Shown in pieces: positions 21,843 to 30,893 of a stretch of 64,000 nucleotides of DNA (position 1 is its first letter; the number at the start of each line of letters is the position of its first letter). The stretch is from Microbaculum marinisediminis (GTDB taxonomy: Bacteria > Pseudomonadota > Alphaproteobacteria > Rhizobiales > Tepidamorphaceae), in the NCBI RefSeq assembly GCF_025397915.1, contig NZ_JALIDZ010000003.1:506501-570500 (forward strand), written 5' to 3'. A model generated the notes under the pieces. It worked only from the letters and a program-made list of their open reading frames with translations. It was not told the DNA's origin and did not search any database. The position numbers were made by a program, and so were the translations under genes.

Positions 21843-22367
21843 TTGGACAGCCATACCCAACTCAGCCTGGTGCTCGGCGGTTCGCGGTCCGGCAAGAGCC
21901 GGTACGCGGAAGAGCTGGTGCGGGCGCAGCCGGCGCCGTGGGTCTATCTGGCGACGGCGCAGGCCTTCGACGCGGAGATGGCGGCGCGAATCGCCGAGCA
22001 CCGCGCGCGCCGGGACGAGGGCTGGCGGACCGTCGAGGCCCCGCTCGCGCTGCCCGAGGCGATCCGGGACGCCCCCGCCGCCGCGCCGGTCCTGGCCGAC
22101 TGCCTGACGCTGTGGCTGTCCAACCTCATGCTCGGCGGGCACGACGTCGCCGCCGCCGTCGACGATCTCGAAACCGCGCTGGCCGCCCGAGATGCGACAA
22201 CGGTGCTCGTTTCCAACGAGGTCGGCCTGAGTATCGTGCCCGACAATCCGCTCGGCCGCGCCTTCAGCGACGCGCAGGGGCGGCTCAACCAGCGTATTGC
22301 GCGGCAGGCCGCGCGCGTGGTCTTCATGGTGGCGGGACTGCCGATGGTGATGAAGGACGAGACATGA
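21843..22367 (+). CDS. cobU: adenosylcobinamide kinase / adenosylcobinamide-phosphate guanylyltransferase
   Basis: Bifunctional enzyme that phosphorylates adenosylcobinamide and transfers GMP to it. Motifs: P-loop LGGSRSGKSRYAEE at about residues 11-24, ATAQAFDAEMAARIAEHRARR containing the guanylylated His, TVEAPLALPEA, DCLTLWLSNLM, and SNEVGLSIVP. I choose TTG 21843 (GAGG eight bases upstream), giving 174 residues; an earlier TTG at 21789 would start inside the divergent riboswitch region. The stop overlaps the cobO start as ATGA. P. denitrificans name: cobP. Confidence 0.93.
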   Translation: MDSHTQLSLVLGGSRSGKSRYAEELVRAQPAPWVYLATAQAFDAEMAARIAEHRARRDEGWRTVEAPLALPEAIRDAPAAAPVLADCLTLWLSNLMLGGHDVAAAVDDLETALAARDATTVLVSNEVGLSIVPDNPLGRAFSDAQGRLNQRIARQAARVVFMVAGLPMVMKDET

Positions 22368-22981
22368 CAGACGAGAAGCCCGACGAGACCGCCCGCCACC
22401 GTGCGAAGATGGAGAAGCGCAAGGCGGTGCAGGACGCCGAGGTCGCCTCCAAGACCATCGAGAAGAAGGGCTTGCTGATCGTCAACACCGGCCCGGGCAA
22501 GGGCAAGTCGACGGCGGCCTTCGGGCTGGCCCTGAGGATGGTCGGTTATGGCCGCAAGGTCGGCGTCGTGCAGTTCATCAAGGGCGCCTGGTCGACTGGC
22601 GAGCGGGTGGTACTGGAAAAGTTCGGCGATCTCGTCGAGTGGCACACGATGGGCGAGGGCTTCACCTGGGAGACCCAGGACAAGGCGCGCGACATCGCGG
22701 CCGCCGGGAAGGCCTGGGAAAAGGCCAAGGCGCTGATGGCCGATCCCGAGATGGCGCTGGTCGTGCTCGACGAGCTCAACATCGCGCTGCGATACGATTA
22801 CCTGCCGCTCGACGAGGTGGTGGAGACGCTGAAGGCCCGCCGGCCGGACCTGCATGTCGTCGTCACCGGCCGCAACGCCAAGCCGGAACTGATCGAGGCC
22901 GCCGACCTCGTCACCGAGATGACCCTGGTCAAGCATCACTTCGCCGCCGGCGTGAAGGCGCAGGAGGGCATCGAGTTTTGA
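22364..22981 (+). CDS. cobO: cob(I)yrinic acid a,c-diamide adenosyltransferase
   Basis: Adds the 5'-deoxyadenosyl group to Co(I) corrinoid (BtuR/CobO family). 205 residues with the ATP-binding P-loop NTGPGKGKSTAAFG near residue 42, VGVVQFIKGAW, LVVLDELNIALRY and VVVTGRNAKPELIEAADLVTEM. The C-terminal KHHFAAGVKAQEGIEF is typical of CobO. Co-translated with cobU through an ATGA overlap. Confidence 0.95.
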   Translation: MTDEKPDETARHRAKMEKRKAVQDAEVASKTIEKKGLLIVNTGPGKGKSTAAFGLALRMVGYGRKVGVVQFIKGAWSTGERVVLEKFGDLVEWHTMGEGFTWETQDKARDIAAAGKAWEKAKALMADPEMALVVLDELNIALRYDYLPLDEVVETLKARRPDLHVVVTGRNAKPELIEAADLVTEMTLVKHHFAAGVKAQEGIEF

Positions 22982-23144
22982 TGGCGCGTCGTGCCGGGCG
23001 CCGGCGATTTGCCCCGTCGGTCCCGCGTTGCCGGCAGGATCGGAGCCGGCGGCCTTCAGGCTCGGCCTTAAAAGGCCGGGGGGGAGGGGAAGGGCCGCTC
23101 GCTAGCGTTCTTGTTCGGTCGGTTTGTTTGGGAGCCCCCATGCG
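22982..23144 (+). other. intergenic region cobO-cobQ
   Basis: 163 GC-rich bases. They contain a short perfect hairpin, GGCCTT-AA-AAGGCC (around 23066-23079), followed by a G-run, not a T-run, so termination here is doubtful. No promoter was recognisable with confidence. A ribosome site for cobQ is weak (GGGAG about 13 bases upstream of the ATG). Confidence 0.4.
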
Positions 23145-24602
23145 ATGACCGCCCGGGCCATCATGTTCCAGGGAACCGGCTCGAATGTCGGCAAGTCGCT
23201 GATCGTGGCTGGGCTCTGCCGGGCGCTGACGCGGCGCGGGATAGCGGTGGCGCCCTTCAAGCCGCAGAACATGTCGAACAACGCCGCGGTAACGGCGGAG
23301 GGCGGCGAGATCGGCCGGGCGCAGGCGCTTCAGGCGCGCGCGGCGGGGCTGGCGCCCCATGTCGACATGAACCCGGTGCTGTTGAAGCCGCAAAGCGAGA
23401 CCGGGGCGCAGATCGTGCTGTGCGGCAAGGTGTTCGGCGCCGCGAAGGCGCGCGAGTTCCAGGCGGTCAAGCAGCAGTTGCTGCCGCATGTGATCGAGAG
23501 CTTCGACCGGTTGAAGCGGACCGCCGAGATCGTGCTGGTGGAGGGGGCCGGCAGCGCCTCGGAGATCAACCTGCGCGCCGCCGACATCGCCAATATGGGC
23601 TTCGCCCGCGCCGCCGACGTACCCGTCGTGCTGATCGGCGATATCGATCGCGGCGGTGTCATCGCGAGCCTCGTCGGCACGAAGACCGTGATCGATCCCG
23701 CCGACGCGGCGATGATCGTCGGCTTCATCGTCAACCGCATGCGCGGCGATCCGACCTTGTTCGATGCCGGCATGGCGGCCATCGCCGAGGCGACCGGATG
23801 GGCGAATCTCGGGCTCGTGCCGCACTTTGCCGGTGCCGGCCGGCTTCCGGCGGAGGACGCCTATTCGCTGAGCGAGCAGGAGGCGGGACATGCCGGCGGG
23901 AAAATCCGCATATCCGTGCCGGTATTGCCGCGGATCGCCAATTTCGACGATCTCGATCCGCTCGCGGCCGAACCCGATGTCGCGCTGACCATGGTCGAGG
24001 CCGGCCAGGCCATCCCCGCGTGCGACCTCGTCATCCTGCCGGGCTCGAAGGCGACGATCGCCGATCTGAAGGCGCTGAAGCGCGAGGGGTGGGACGTCGA
24101 TATTCTCGCCCATGTGCGCCGCGGCGGGCGGGTCCTGGGCCTCTGCGGCGGCTATCAGATGCTGGGCAGGACCATTGCCGATCCCGAAGGCATCGAGGGC
24201 TATCCGGAACTGGCGGAGGGGCTCGGCCTGCTCGATGTCGAGACGGTGCTGTGCAGCGACAAGAGCCTTGTCGAGGTGAGCGGCGAGACGGTCGCCGACG
24301 GGCTCTCCTTCCGTGGCTACGAAATGCACATGGGGCGCACGACGGGCCCGGCGACGGAGCGGCCGCTGGTTCGGCTGGCCGACTGTCGGGTCGATGGCGC
24401 GGTCTCGCCGGACGGCCGTGTCGCCGCCACCTACGTACATGGCTTCTTCGCCGACGATCGCCAGCGGGCGGCCTGGCTCGAACGGCTCGGCGGCGCCTCG
24501 GATCTGGCGTACGAGCGTGGCGTCGACGATGCGCTGGACCGGCTCGCCGAACACCTGGAGGCGCACGTCGATATCGACCGGATCGTCACGTCAGCCAGAT
24601 GA
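23145..24602 (+). CDS. cobQ: cobyric acid synthase
   Basis: Glutamine-dependent amidotransferase that amidates the b, d, e and g side chains of adenosylcobyrinate a,c-diamide. 485 residues from ATG 23145 ([18 protein letters not shown]). The synthetase domain shows [25 protein letters not shown] and [12 protein letters not shown]; the glutaminase domain has the nucleophile in [13 protein letters not shown] and a His in [12 protein letters not shown] start seven codons earlier is open but lacks the family N-terminus. The last 17 bases overlap the convergent cobD gene. Confidence 0.95.
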   Translation: MTARAIMFQGTGSNVGKSLIVAGLCRALTRRGIAVAPFKPQNMSNNAAVTAEGGEIGRAQALQARAAGLAPHVDMNPVLLKPQSETGAQIVLCGKVFGAAKAREFQAVKQQLLPHVIESFDRLKRTAEIVLVEGAGSASEINLRAADIANMGFARAADVPVVLIGDIDRGGVIASLVGTKTVIDPADAAMIVGFIVNRMRGDPTLFDAGMAAIAEATGWANLGLVPHFAGAGRLPAEDAYSLSEQEAGHAGGKIRISVPVLPRIANFDDLDPLAAEPDVALTMVEAGQAIPACDLVILPGSKATIADLKALKREGWDVDILAHVRRGGRVLGLCGGYQMLGRTIADPEGIEGYPELAEGLGLLDVETVLCSDKSLVEVSGETVADGLSFRGYEMHMGRTTGPATERPLVRLADCRVDGAVSPDGRVAATYVHGFFADDRQRAAWLERLGGASDLAYERGVDDALDRLAEHLEAHVDIDRIVTSAR

Positions 24603-25569
24603 GGGCAGAAAGCAGTCCGGTGGCGGCGATCTGGAGTCCACAGGCGACGCGGTAGAGATCGAGCGCGCGGCGGATATCGGCCGCCGTCGCCTCGGCGCGG
24701 CCGTAGCCCATCCAGTGATCGTCGACGCGGATGTCGCCGTAGATGCGCGGACCGGCCAGCTTCAGCCCCAGGGCGCCGGCCATTGCCGCTTCCGGCCAGC
24801 CGGCGTTCGGCGACTTGTGATGGCGGGCGTCACGAAGGGCGGTGCTGACGGCCGCCTTGCCGTCGAGGCTCAGAATCGTGGCGGCAAGGGCGATCCACAC
24901 CGCCGACAGGCGCGAGGCGGGCAGGTTGACGAGATCGTCGAAGCGCGCCGACGCCCAGCCGAAGGCGCGGTGGCGTTCGCTCTTGTGGCCGATCATCGAG
25001 TCCGCCGTGTTGGCCGCCTTGTAAGCGGCGATGCCGGGCAGGCCGAACAGCGCGCACCAGACGGCGGGGGCGACCACACCGTCGGAAAAGTTCTCGGCCA
25101 GGCTCTCGATCGCCGCGCGCGAGACGCCGGCCTCGTCGAGGCTGTCGGGATCGCGGCCGACGATCCGCGAGACGGCCGCCCGGCCGCCGGCGAGGCCTGC
25201 GCGGTCCAGCCCCGTAGCGACGGCGGCCACATGCCAGTAGAGGCTTCTCTGGGCGATCAGGGTCGAGGCCGCCGCCGCGACCAGCAGGGCCGCCAGGAGA
25301 TCCGGCAGGATGTCGAAGAGCGCGATCTGGACGATCAGCGTCGGGACGATCGCGACGGCGAGTATAAGGGCGAGGGCGAGCGCTCCGTTGGCGCGGCGCC
25401 TTGCCTCGGACAGGTCATCCGTGTTGAGGCTTCGGTCGAGCCGGTCTATCAGCGCGCCGATCCACATCACCGGATGGCGGATTGCCGCGTAGAGCGGCGC
25501 GGGATAGCCGAAGGCAGCCTCCGCGAGGAGGGCGAGAAACAGCACCAAGAGGTTCGACGCGATATCCAT
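24586..25569 (-). CDS. cobD: adenosylcobinamide-phosphate synthase (CbiB/CobD)
   Basis: A polytopic membrane protein that attaches (R)-1-aminopropan-2-ol (phosphate) to adenosylcobyric acid. 327 residues from ATG 25569 (MDIASNLLV). Motifs: [55 protein letters not shown] and [20 protein letters not shown] at 25590 is an alternative that overlaps cobC further. The ATG shares the palindrome CATG with the cobC ATG on the other strand. Converges with cobQ. Confidence 0.93.
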   Translation of the reverse strand: MDIASNLLVLFLALLAEAAFGYPAPLYAAIRHPVMWIGALIDRLDRSLNTDDLSEARRRANGALALALILAVAIVPTLIVQIALFDILPDLLAALLVAAAASTLIAQRSLYWHVAAVATGLDRAGLAGGRAAVSRIVGRDPDSLDEAGVSRAAIESLAENFSDGVVAPAVWCALFGLPGIAAYKAANTADSMIGHKSERHRAFGWASARFDDLVNLPASRLSAVWIALAATILSLDGKAAVSTALRDARHHKSPNAGWPEAAMAGALGLKLAGPRIYGDIRVDDHWMGYGRAEATAADIRRALDLYRVACGLQIAATGLLSALIWLT

Positions 25570-26596
25570 GATCGGCAAGACGGCTAGCACGTTCGCGCAC
25601 GTCCCGGCAGGGGGGGAGATTGCTCATGGCGGGCGCCTGGCCGAGGCGCGGCGGCTTTTCCCCGGCGCGGCCGAGCCGATCATCGACCTGTCGACCGGTA
25701 TCAATCCGCGGCCCTATCCGGTTCCCGATGTCCCGGCGGAGGTCTGGGCGCGATTGCCGGAACCGTCGGATGCGGCGGCCCTGGAGGCCGTGGCCGCGGC
25801 CACCTATGGCGGCGATCCGACGCGGGTGGTCGCCGCGCCGGGCACGCAGGTGCTGATTTCGCTGCTGCCGCGCATCGTCCCGCTGACGTCCGTCGCCGTC
25901 GTCGGGCCGACCTATGCCGAGCATGCCGCCGCCTGGGCGCAATCGGGCGCGGCGGTCACGGAGGTCGGCTCCCACGAGGCGGCAGCCGGACATGACGGCA
26001 TCGTCCTGTGCAATCCCAACAATCCCGACGGACGACGGACGGATCCGGACACTCTGGCGGCGCTGGCCTCGGGTCTCGCCGCCCGCGGGGGCCTGCTCGT
26101 CGTCGACGAGGCCTTCGCCGACCTGGAGGACGGGCCGCTGAGCCTGATCCCCGACCTCCCCGGCGCGGGCGTGGTGGTGCTGCGCTCCTTCGGCAAGACC
26201 TACGGGCTCGCCGGCCTGCGGCTCGGCTTCGCGGTGGCCGGGCCGGAGCTGGCGGCGAAGATCCGCGCCGCGCTGGGGCCGTGGGCGGTGTCGGGGCCGG
26301 CGATCGGAATCGGGCGCCGGGCCCTGGCCGATACCGGCTGGCTGGCCGCGACGCGGGCCCGGCTGGACGGGGACCGGCAACGCCTGGACGGTCTTCTCAC
26401 ACGTGCGGGGCTCGCCGTCGTCGGCGGGACGCGCCTTTACCGGCTCGCGGAAAGCGCGCAGGCACCGGCGGTTTTCGACCGGCTCGGCCAGGCGGGGATC
26501 TTCGTGCGTCGTTTCGCTTATCGCCCGGACTGGCTGCGGTTCGGGATGCCCGGCGACGAGGCCGCGTGGGCGCGGCTGGCGGCGGCGCTGGGATGA
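25568..26596 (+). CDS. cobC: threonine-phosphate decarboxylase CobC
   Basis: PLP enzyme of the class I/II aminotransferase fold that supplies aminopropanol phosphate for the corrinoid side chain. 342 residues: GGEIAHGGRLAEA at the start, IDLSTGINPRPYP, APGTQVLISLLPR, CNPNNPDGR, VVDEAFADLED and the PLP-lysine motif RSFGKTYGLAGLRLGF. No other start gives the full family N-terminus, so ATG 25568 is kept although it lies on the cobD start codon. Named after the P. denitrificans gene; the Salmonella equivalent is cobD. Confidence 0.92.
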   Translation: MIGKTASTFAHVPAGGEIAHGGRLAEARRLFPGAAEPIIDLSTGINPRPYPVPDVPAEVWARLPEPSDAAALEAVAAATYGGDPTRVVAAPGTQVLISLLPRIVPLTSVAVVGPTYAEHAAAWAQSGAAVTEVGSHEAAAGHDGIVLCNPNNPDGRRTDPDTLAALASGLAARGGLLVVDEAFADLEDGPLSLIPDLPGAGVVVLRSFGKTYGLAGLRLGFAVAGPELAAKIRAALGPWAVSGPAIGIGRRALADTGWLAATRARLDGDRQRLDGLLTRAGLAVVGGTRLYRLAESAQAPAVFDRLGQAGIFVRRFAYRPDWLRFGMPGDEAAWARLAAALG

Positions 26597-26647
26597 AACG
26601 CGGCAACGCCCTCGACGGACGCAATCCGGTTCGATAGTGTCCGACTC

Positions 26648-26858
26648 GGATCGGTCCCGGACAGGCTGGCCTGAAAAGGCTCAGCCCGACGGGCGCAAAA
26701 GGGAACGCGGTGCCGGCCTGTCTCGACAGGACTTACCGAAAGCCGCGGCTGTCCCCGCAACTGTGGGCGCCAAGCCGTTCCTCCGTCATCCCACTGGCGT
26801 GACGCCGGGAAGGGGGAGGAAGGGCGCTAAAGGCGCGAGCCAGGAGACCTGCCGGTCC
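26648..26858 (+). ncRNA. cobalamin riboswitch upstream of cbtBA
   Basis: Conserved elements occur in order on plus: GGATCGGTCCCGGAC, GCAAAAGGGAACGCGGTGCC, GCCGCGGCTGTCCCCGCAAC, the CCCACTGG ... GGGAAGGGG core, and the B12 box AGCCAGGAGACCTGCC at 26838-26853. The leader then runs about 50 bases to the cbtB ATG at 26909. B12 should repress the cobalt importer, the usual arrangement in alphaproteobacteria. This accounts for the 312 bases without a gene after cobC. Confidence 0.94.
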
Positions 26859-26908
26859 GTGGGACAACTCTAGACGCCGCCGGTGGAGCGGCAACGCGGG
26901 TACATACG

Positions 26909-27085
26909 ATGACTAATCAGACGACGACGATTTCCCAATCTCTCGCCTCGACCCGTATCGGTGTCGCGGCCTTGGTGTTCCTGATGGGAGCCGTGCTGGT
27001 CTTCGGGGCCGGTTTCGCGCATCCGCAGGCCCTGCATGACGCCGCGCACGACGCGCGTCACGCGATGTCTTTCCCCTGCCACTGA
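26909..27085 (+). CDS. cbtB: cobalt transporter subunit CbtB
   Basis: A 58-residue protein with one membrane segment (residues about 17-37, GVAALVFLMGAVLVFGAGF) and a His-rich tail (HPQALHDAAHDARHAMSFPCH), the CbtB pattern. The tail probably binds cobalt. It is first in the riboswitch-controlled unit and is followed after 7 bases by cbtA. The CbtAB system is inferred from riboswitch linkage to be a cobalt importer; its mechanism is not well studied. Confidence 0.9.
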   Translation: MTNQTTTISQSLASTRIGVAALVFLMGAVLVFGAGFAHPQALHDAAHDARHAMSFPCH

Positions 27086-27092
27086 TCGCGTC

Positions 27093-27779
27093 ATGCTGAT
27101 GCGCATATTGGCCGGCGGCCTCATCGGAGGCATCGCCGGAGGTATCGTCGTGGGTGCGATCGAATCCGTCACGACGACACCGCTCATCCTGCACGCCGAG
27201 CAGTTCGAGACGACCGACGTGGCAAGCGCCGCGCAGATCCTGCTCGCCCACGTCCACAGCGGCGAGGTGGCAGCGGAAGGCGGCGACGCGATGCGGACGA
27301 TCCTGACCTATACGGCGAGCGTGATCGTCGCGGTCGGCTTCGCCTGGATGCTGCTGGCGGCAATGTTCGTCAAGGGCGCCGAGATCACCGCGCGCAGCGT
27401 CATTCCCTGGGCGGTCGCCGGCTTCGTCGCGACCGGGCTCGCGCCGGCCTTCGGGCTCGCGCCCGAACTGCCGGGCGCCTACGCGGCCGAACTGGAACTG
27501 AGGCAGATCTGGTGGGTCGGCACGGCGGTGGCCACCGCGCTGGGCCTGGCGGCGATCTTCTTCGGCCGGCATGTCGTCTGGTCGATCGTCGGCGTCGGCC
27601 TGATCGTGCTGCCGCACATGATCGGCGCGCCGCACCCCGACGACATGGGCAGCCCCGTGCCGGCGGAGCTTGCCGCCCAGTTCGTGTCGGCCTCGCTGGT
27701 GGTTCAGGCGCTGATGTGGGTCGTTCCCGCCGTCATCGCAGGCTTCGCCATCGAGAGGATGCGTCCGGCGGCGGCCTGA
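27093..27779 (+). CDS. cbtA: cobalt transporter subunit CbtA
   Basis: Integral membrane protein of 228 residues with about five hydrophobic segments (RILAGGLIGGIAGGIVVGAI, ILTYTASVIVAVGFAWMLLA, SVIPWAVAGFVATGLAP, ALGLAAIFFG, ALMWVVPAVIAGFAI). Conserved features are LPHMIGAPHPDDMGSPVPAEL and the periplasmic LAPELPGAYAAELELRQIWW. The start at 27093 (MLMRILAGG) is chosen because the longer frame overlaps cbtB. A rho-independent terminator follows 24 bases after the stop, so the unit is cbtBA only. Confidence 0.92.
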   Translation: MLMRILAGGLIGGIAGGIVVGAIESVTTTPLILHAEQFETTDVASAAQILLAHVHSGEVAAEGGDAMRTILTYTASVIVAVGFAWMLLAAMFVKGAEITARSVIPWAVAGFVATGLAPAFGLAPELPGAYAAELELRQIWWVGTAVATALGLAAIFFGRHVVWSIVGVGLIVLPHMIGAPHPDDMGSPVPAELAAQFVSASLVVQALMWVVPAVIAGFAIERMRPAAA

Positions 27780-27803
27780 TCGCCGAATTCACGCAGACAA
27801 TCG

Positions 27804-27833
27804 AGCCCGCGGGGACCTCCTCGCGGGCTTTTT
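27804..27833 (+). terminator. rho-independent terminator after cbtA
   Basis: Stem AGCCCGCG (27804-27811) pairs with CGCGGGCT (27822-27829), loop of 10 bases, followed by a T-run to 27833. It ends the cbtBA transcript and could also act for the converging gene on minus. Confidence 0.85.
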
Positions 27834-27872
27834 CGTGCGTTAAGAGGCAGTTCAGGCGTCAGAGCTGGGGCG

Positions 27873-28346
27873 TCAGAACCGATGCCGCCGCGCCTTGGTC
27901 GCGCCGGCGAGGGCGTTCGGGTCCACCGAGAAGACGCAGCGCGGCGTGCCGGCCGCCGCCCATACGGTGTCGAAGGCGAGCAGCGTCTCGTCGATGACGG
28001 TGGGCATCGCATCCGGATGGCCGAGCGGCGGAATGCCGCCGATCGCGTAGCCGGTGATCTCGCGCACGGCCCGTCCGTTCGGGCGTTTCAGGGGCTCGCC
28101 CAGCACTGCGGCCATCCCGGCCTCGTCGACGCGGTTGGTCCCGGAGACGAGCAGCAGATAGGGCGTTTCCGTCTCCGCACCCTGAAACACCAGCGATTTG
28201 ACGATCTGCGCGACTTCACACCCGCACGCGGCGGCAGCGTCCTCGGCCGTGCGCGTCGACTCGGGCATCTCGACTACGGTGATTTCGAGGCCCGCCGCCC
28301 GCGCGGCGTCGGCGACCCGTCTGGCACTCTCTGGAAGCTCGCTCAT
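27873..28346 (-). CDS. YbaK/EbsC family aminoacyl-tRNA deacylase
   Basis: A 157-residue single-domain protein of the YbaK/ProX-like editing fold: SARRVADAARAAGLEITVVEMPE, EVAQIVKSLVFQG with the conserved Lys, LLLVSGTNRVDE, GYAIGGIPPLGH and DETLLAFDTVWAAAGTP. Such proteins hydrolyse mischarged tRNAs in trans (for example Cys-tRNAPro or Ala-tRNAPro); the exact specificity is not readable. I start at ATG 28346; 27 further open codons upstream lack family similarity. Monocistronic. Confidence 0.88.
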   Translation of the reverse strand: MSELPESARRVADAARAAGLEITVVEMPESTRTAEDAAAACGCEVAQIVKSLVFQGAETETPYLLLVSGTNRVDEAGMAAVLGEPLKRPNGRAVREITGYAIGGIPPLGHPDAMPTVIDETLLAFDTVWAAAGTPRCVFSVDPNALAGATKARRHRF

Positions 28347-28502
28347 GGCGGCGTACCATGGTCGAGCGGCGATCCGCCGTCCACCCGAATTTCGTGGCCG
28401 ATTGGAATTCGGCAGCGATCGCCCCATTATCGCGTTGAGCTTGCCCGTTTGACGGTATGGTATTTTGTTTGTCGGGTATCCTTTTGAAGGAAAGGCTCAG
28501 TT

Positions 28503-30794
28503 TTGGCGCTGGATGAGGACGACAAGACTGCCACAGGCGCGCCGGACAGGATCGAGGACGCATTTCAGCTGATCCTCGAAAACTGTCCGGTCCCGGTCGT
28601 GGCCGCGCGCATATCGGACGGCGCGGTGCTGTACCAGACGCCGGCCATGGCGGCGATGCTGCGGCTGGCGCCGGGCGACCCGCCGCTCAAGGTCGAGGAC
28701 TTCGCCATCGACCGCGACGAACGGGCGGAATGCCTGCGGCTGATCCGGGAGCACGGCAGCGTCGACGATTTCAGGATGCACTTCAGGCGCAGCGACGGGA
28801 GCCGGTTCGTCGGGTCGATGTCGGCGCGCTTCGTCGAGATCGGCGGCGAAACGGTCATCGTCTCCAACCTGATCGACCTGACCACGGCGTTCGAGCGCGA
28901 AGCCGAGTTCAGGCGGGTCAACGAGACCCTCGAGGATGCGATCGAGGCGCTCGACGACGGCTTCGTGCTCTACGATGCCAACGATCGGCTGGTGACGTGC
29001 AATTCCCGCTACAGGGAATTCCACAGCGATTCAGCCGATCTCCTGGTGCCCGGCGCGCATTGGCCCGAGGTGACGCGGATCCGGGCCGAACGGGGGTTCT
29101 TCGTGGATGCCATCGGCCGCGTCGACGAGTGGATGGCCGAGCAGATGGGGCAGCGCGGTATCGCCTTGCGCGAGGAGTTCCCGTCGAAGGAAGGGCGCTG
29201 GTTCGAATACTCGCACCGCCCGACCCGGCAGGGCGGCTTCGTCTCGGTGTGGAACGAGATCACCGAGCGCAAGCAGATGGAGCTCGCGCTACGGCAGCGC
29301 GAAGAGCATTTCCGCAGCATCGTCGAGGGCCATCCCCTCCCGGTCTGGATGGTCGATCTGGCGACGTCGGAGATCCTCTACGAAAGTCCGTCCGCGGCCG
29401 AACTGTTCGGCCGGGCCTGGCCGTCCGACCAGCGCGCCTACACCGTCGACCATTTCGTCGATCCCGCCGATCGCGACCGCTTGATCGCCGAACTGCGCAA
29501 GAGCGGCGAACTGTACGATGTGGAATTGCGGGTACGGAAGGTCGATGGAACGGTGTTCTGGGCCTCGCTCAACGACCGGATCATCGAGTACGAGGGGCGT
29601 GAAGTCTCCATTCTGAGCTTCATTGATCTCACGGCGCGCCGCGAGACCGCCGCCGAAGCCGCTCGACAGCGCGAGATCCTGCATCAGAGCGAAAAGCTGA
29701 GCGCTCTGGGAGAGCTGCTGTCGAGCGTCGCCCACGAGCTCAACAATCCGCTGTCGGTCCTTATCGGGCAGGCCGTGATGCTGCAGGAGCATGCCTCCGA
29801 TCCCGACACGGCTGTCCGGGCGGAGAAGATCGGCACGGCCGCCGACCGCTGCGCGCGGATCGTCAAGACCTTCCTGGCGATGGCCCGGCAAACCTCCGAG
29901 GAGACGGCGCCGGTCGACGTCAATGTGCTGATCGAGCAGGCGCTTGAATTCGCCGCCTATTCTCTGCGCACCACCGGCGTCGACATCACCCTGCGCCTGG
30001 CCGACGATCTGCCCGTGGTCTACGCCAACGAAGACCAGCTGGTGCAGACCTTCACCAATCTGATCGTCAATGCCGAGCAGGCGCTGAGGGGAACCGAGGG
30101 GCCACGCACGCTGGAGATCACCACGGCGGCCGTCGACGATGGCGAAGGCGTATCGATCACCTTCGCCGACAACGGTCCGGGAATTCCCGAGGAGGCGCGA
30201 TCCCGGATCTTCGAGCCGCTTTTCACCACCAAGCAGGCCGGCGTCGGAACCGGGCTGGGGCTTGCGCTGTGCCATCGCATCATCGAGGGGCATGGGGGAT
30301 CGATCGAGCTGGAGCGTACCGATCGGCCGGGCGCGACCTTCACGATCCGGCTGTCGCGCGACGGCGCGCGGAGCAGGACGGCGGAAGACGAGGCGCCCCA
30401 CCCCGAGCAGTCGGGCGCCGGGCTGCGGATCCTGGTCATCGACGACGAGGCGGATGTCGGCTCGCTCATCGCCGACTGCCTGGAAATGGACGGACATACG
30501 GTGGATGTCGAGCAATCGGCCCGCGGCGCCCTCGAAAGGCTGAAGCATCGCCATTACGACGTGGTGCTGAGCGACATGCGGATGCCGGAACTCGACGGCG
30601 TCTCGTTCTACGACATACTGAAGGACACCAATCCCGCGCAGGCCCGCAGCCTGGCGTTCATCACCGGCGATACGTTGAGCCGCCGCGTCAGCGAATTTCT
30701 GGCGACCACGGATAGTCCCTATATCGAAAAGCCGTTCATGCCCGACGACGTGCGCGAACTCGTTAATCGCGTGATGAGCCGAAAAAACGTCTGA
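28503..30794 (+). CDS. soluble hybrid sensor histidine kinase with PAS domains and receiver
   Basis: 763 residues without membrane segments. Three PAS-like domains (about 20-130, 140-255 with DGFVLYDANDRLVTCN, and 265-380), then HisKA with the phospho-acceptor His411 in SVAHELNNPLSVL, an HATPase domain (NLIVNAEQAL, DNGPGIP, GTGLGLAL), and a C-terminal receiver with LVIDDEAD and phospho-acceptor Asp691 in SDMRMPELDG. Start is TTG 28503 with AAGGAAAGG upstream. No response regulator or HPt gene is adjacent, so phosphorelay partners are unknown. Signal is probably cytoplasmic. Confidence 0.9.
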   Translation: MALDEDDKTATGAPDRIEDAFQLILENCPVPVVAARISDGAVLYQTPAMAAMLRLAPGDPPLKVEDFAIDRDERAECLRLIREHGSVDDFRMHFRRSDGSRFVGSMSARFVEIGGETVIVSNLIDLTTAFEREAEFRRVNETLEDAIEALDDGFVLYDANDRLVTCNSRYREFHSDSADLLVPGAHWPEVTRIRAERGFFVDAIGRVDEWMAEQMGQRGIALREEFPSKEGRWFEYSHRPTRQGGFVSVWNEITERKQMELALRQREEHFRSIVEGHPLPVWMVDLATSEILYESPSAAELFGRAWPSDQRAYTVDHFVDPADRDRLIAELRKSGELYDVELRVRKVDGTVFWASLNDRIIEYEGREVSILSFIDLTARRETAAEAARQREILHQSEKLSALGELLSSVAHELNNPLSVLIGQAVMLQEHASDPDTAVRAEKIGTAADRCARIVKTFLAMARQTSEETAPVDVNVLIEQALEFAAYSLRTTGVDITLRLADDLPVVYANEDQLVQTFTNLIVNAEQALRGTEGPRTLEITTAAVDDGEGVSITFADNGPGIPEEARSRIFEPLFTTKQAGVGTGLGLALCHRIIEGHGGSIELERTDRPGATFTIRLSRDGARSRTAEDEAPHPEQSGAGLRILVIDDEADVGSLIADCLEMDGHTVDVEQSARGALERLKHRHYDVVLSDMRMPELDGVSFYDILKDTNPAQARSLAFITGDTLSRRVSEFLATTDSPYIEKPFMPDDVRELVNRVMSRKNV

Positions 30795-30893
30795 ACCGGC
30801 AGCCAATGCCGGAAAAGAAGCCTCTTTTCCGTGGCGGATCGTGGTAAACTGTTCGTTAACAAGCCAGTATCCCGACCGGAATCGGACACACGA

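Noticed and set aside
22982-23144. Intrinsic terminator between cobO and cobQ
   Set aside because: The hairpin GGCCTT/AAGGCC is short and followed by G-rich sequence, not T.
26403-26873. Open frames over the cbtBA riboswitch
   Set aside because: They translate conserved aptamer sequence and have no protein similarity.
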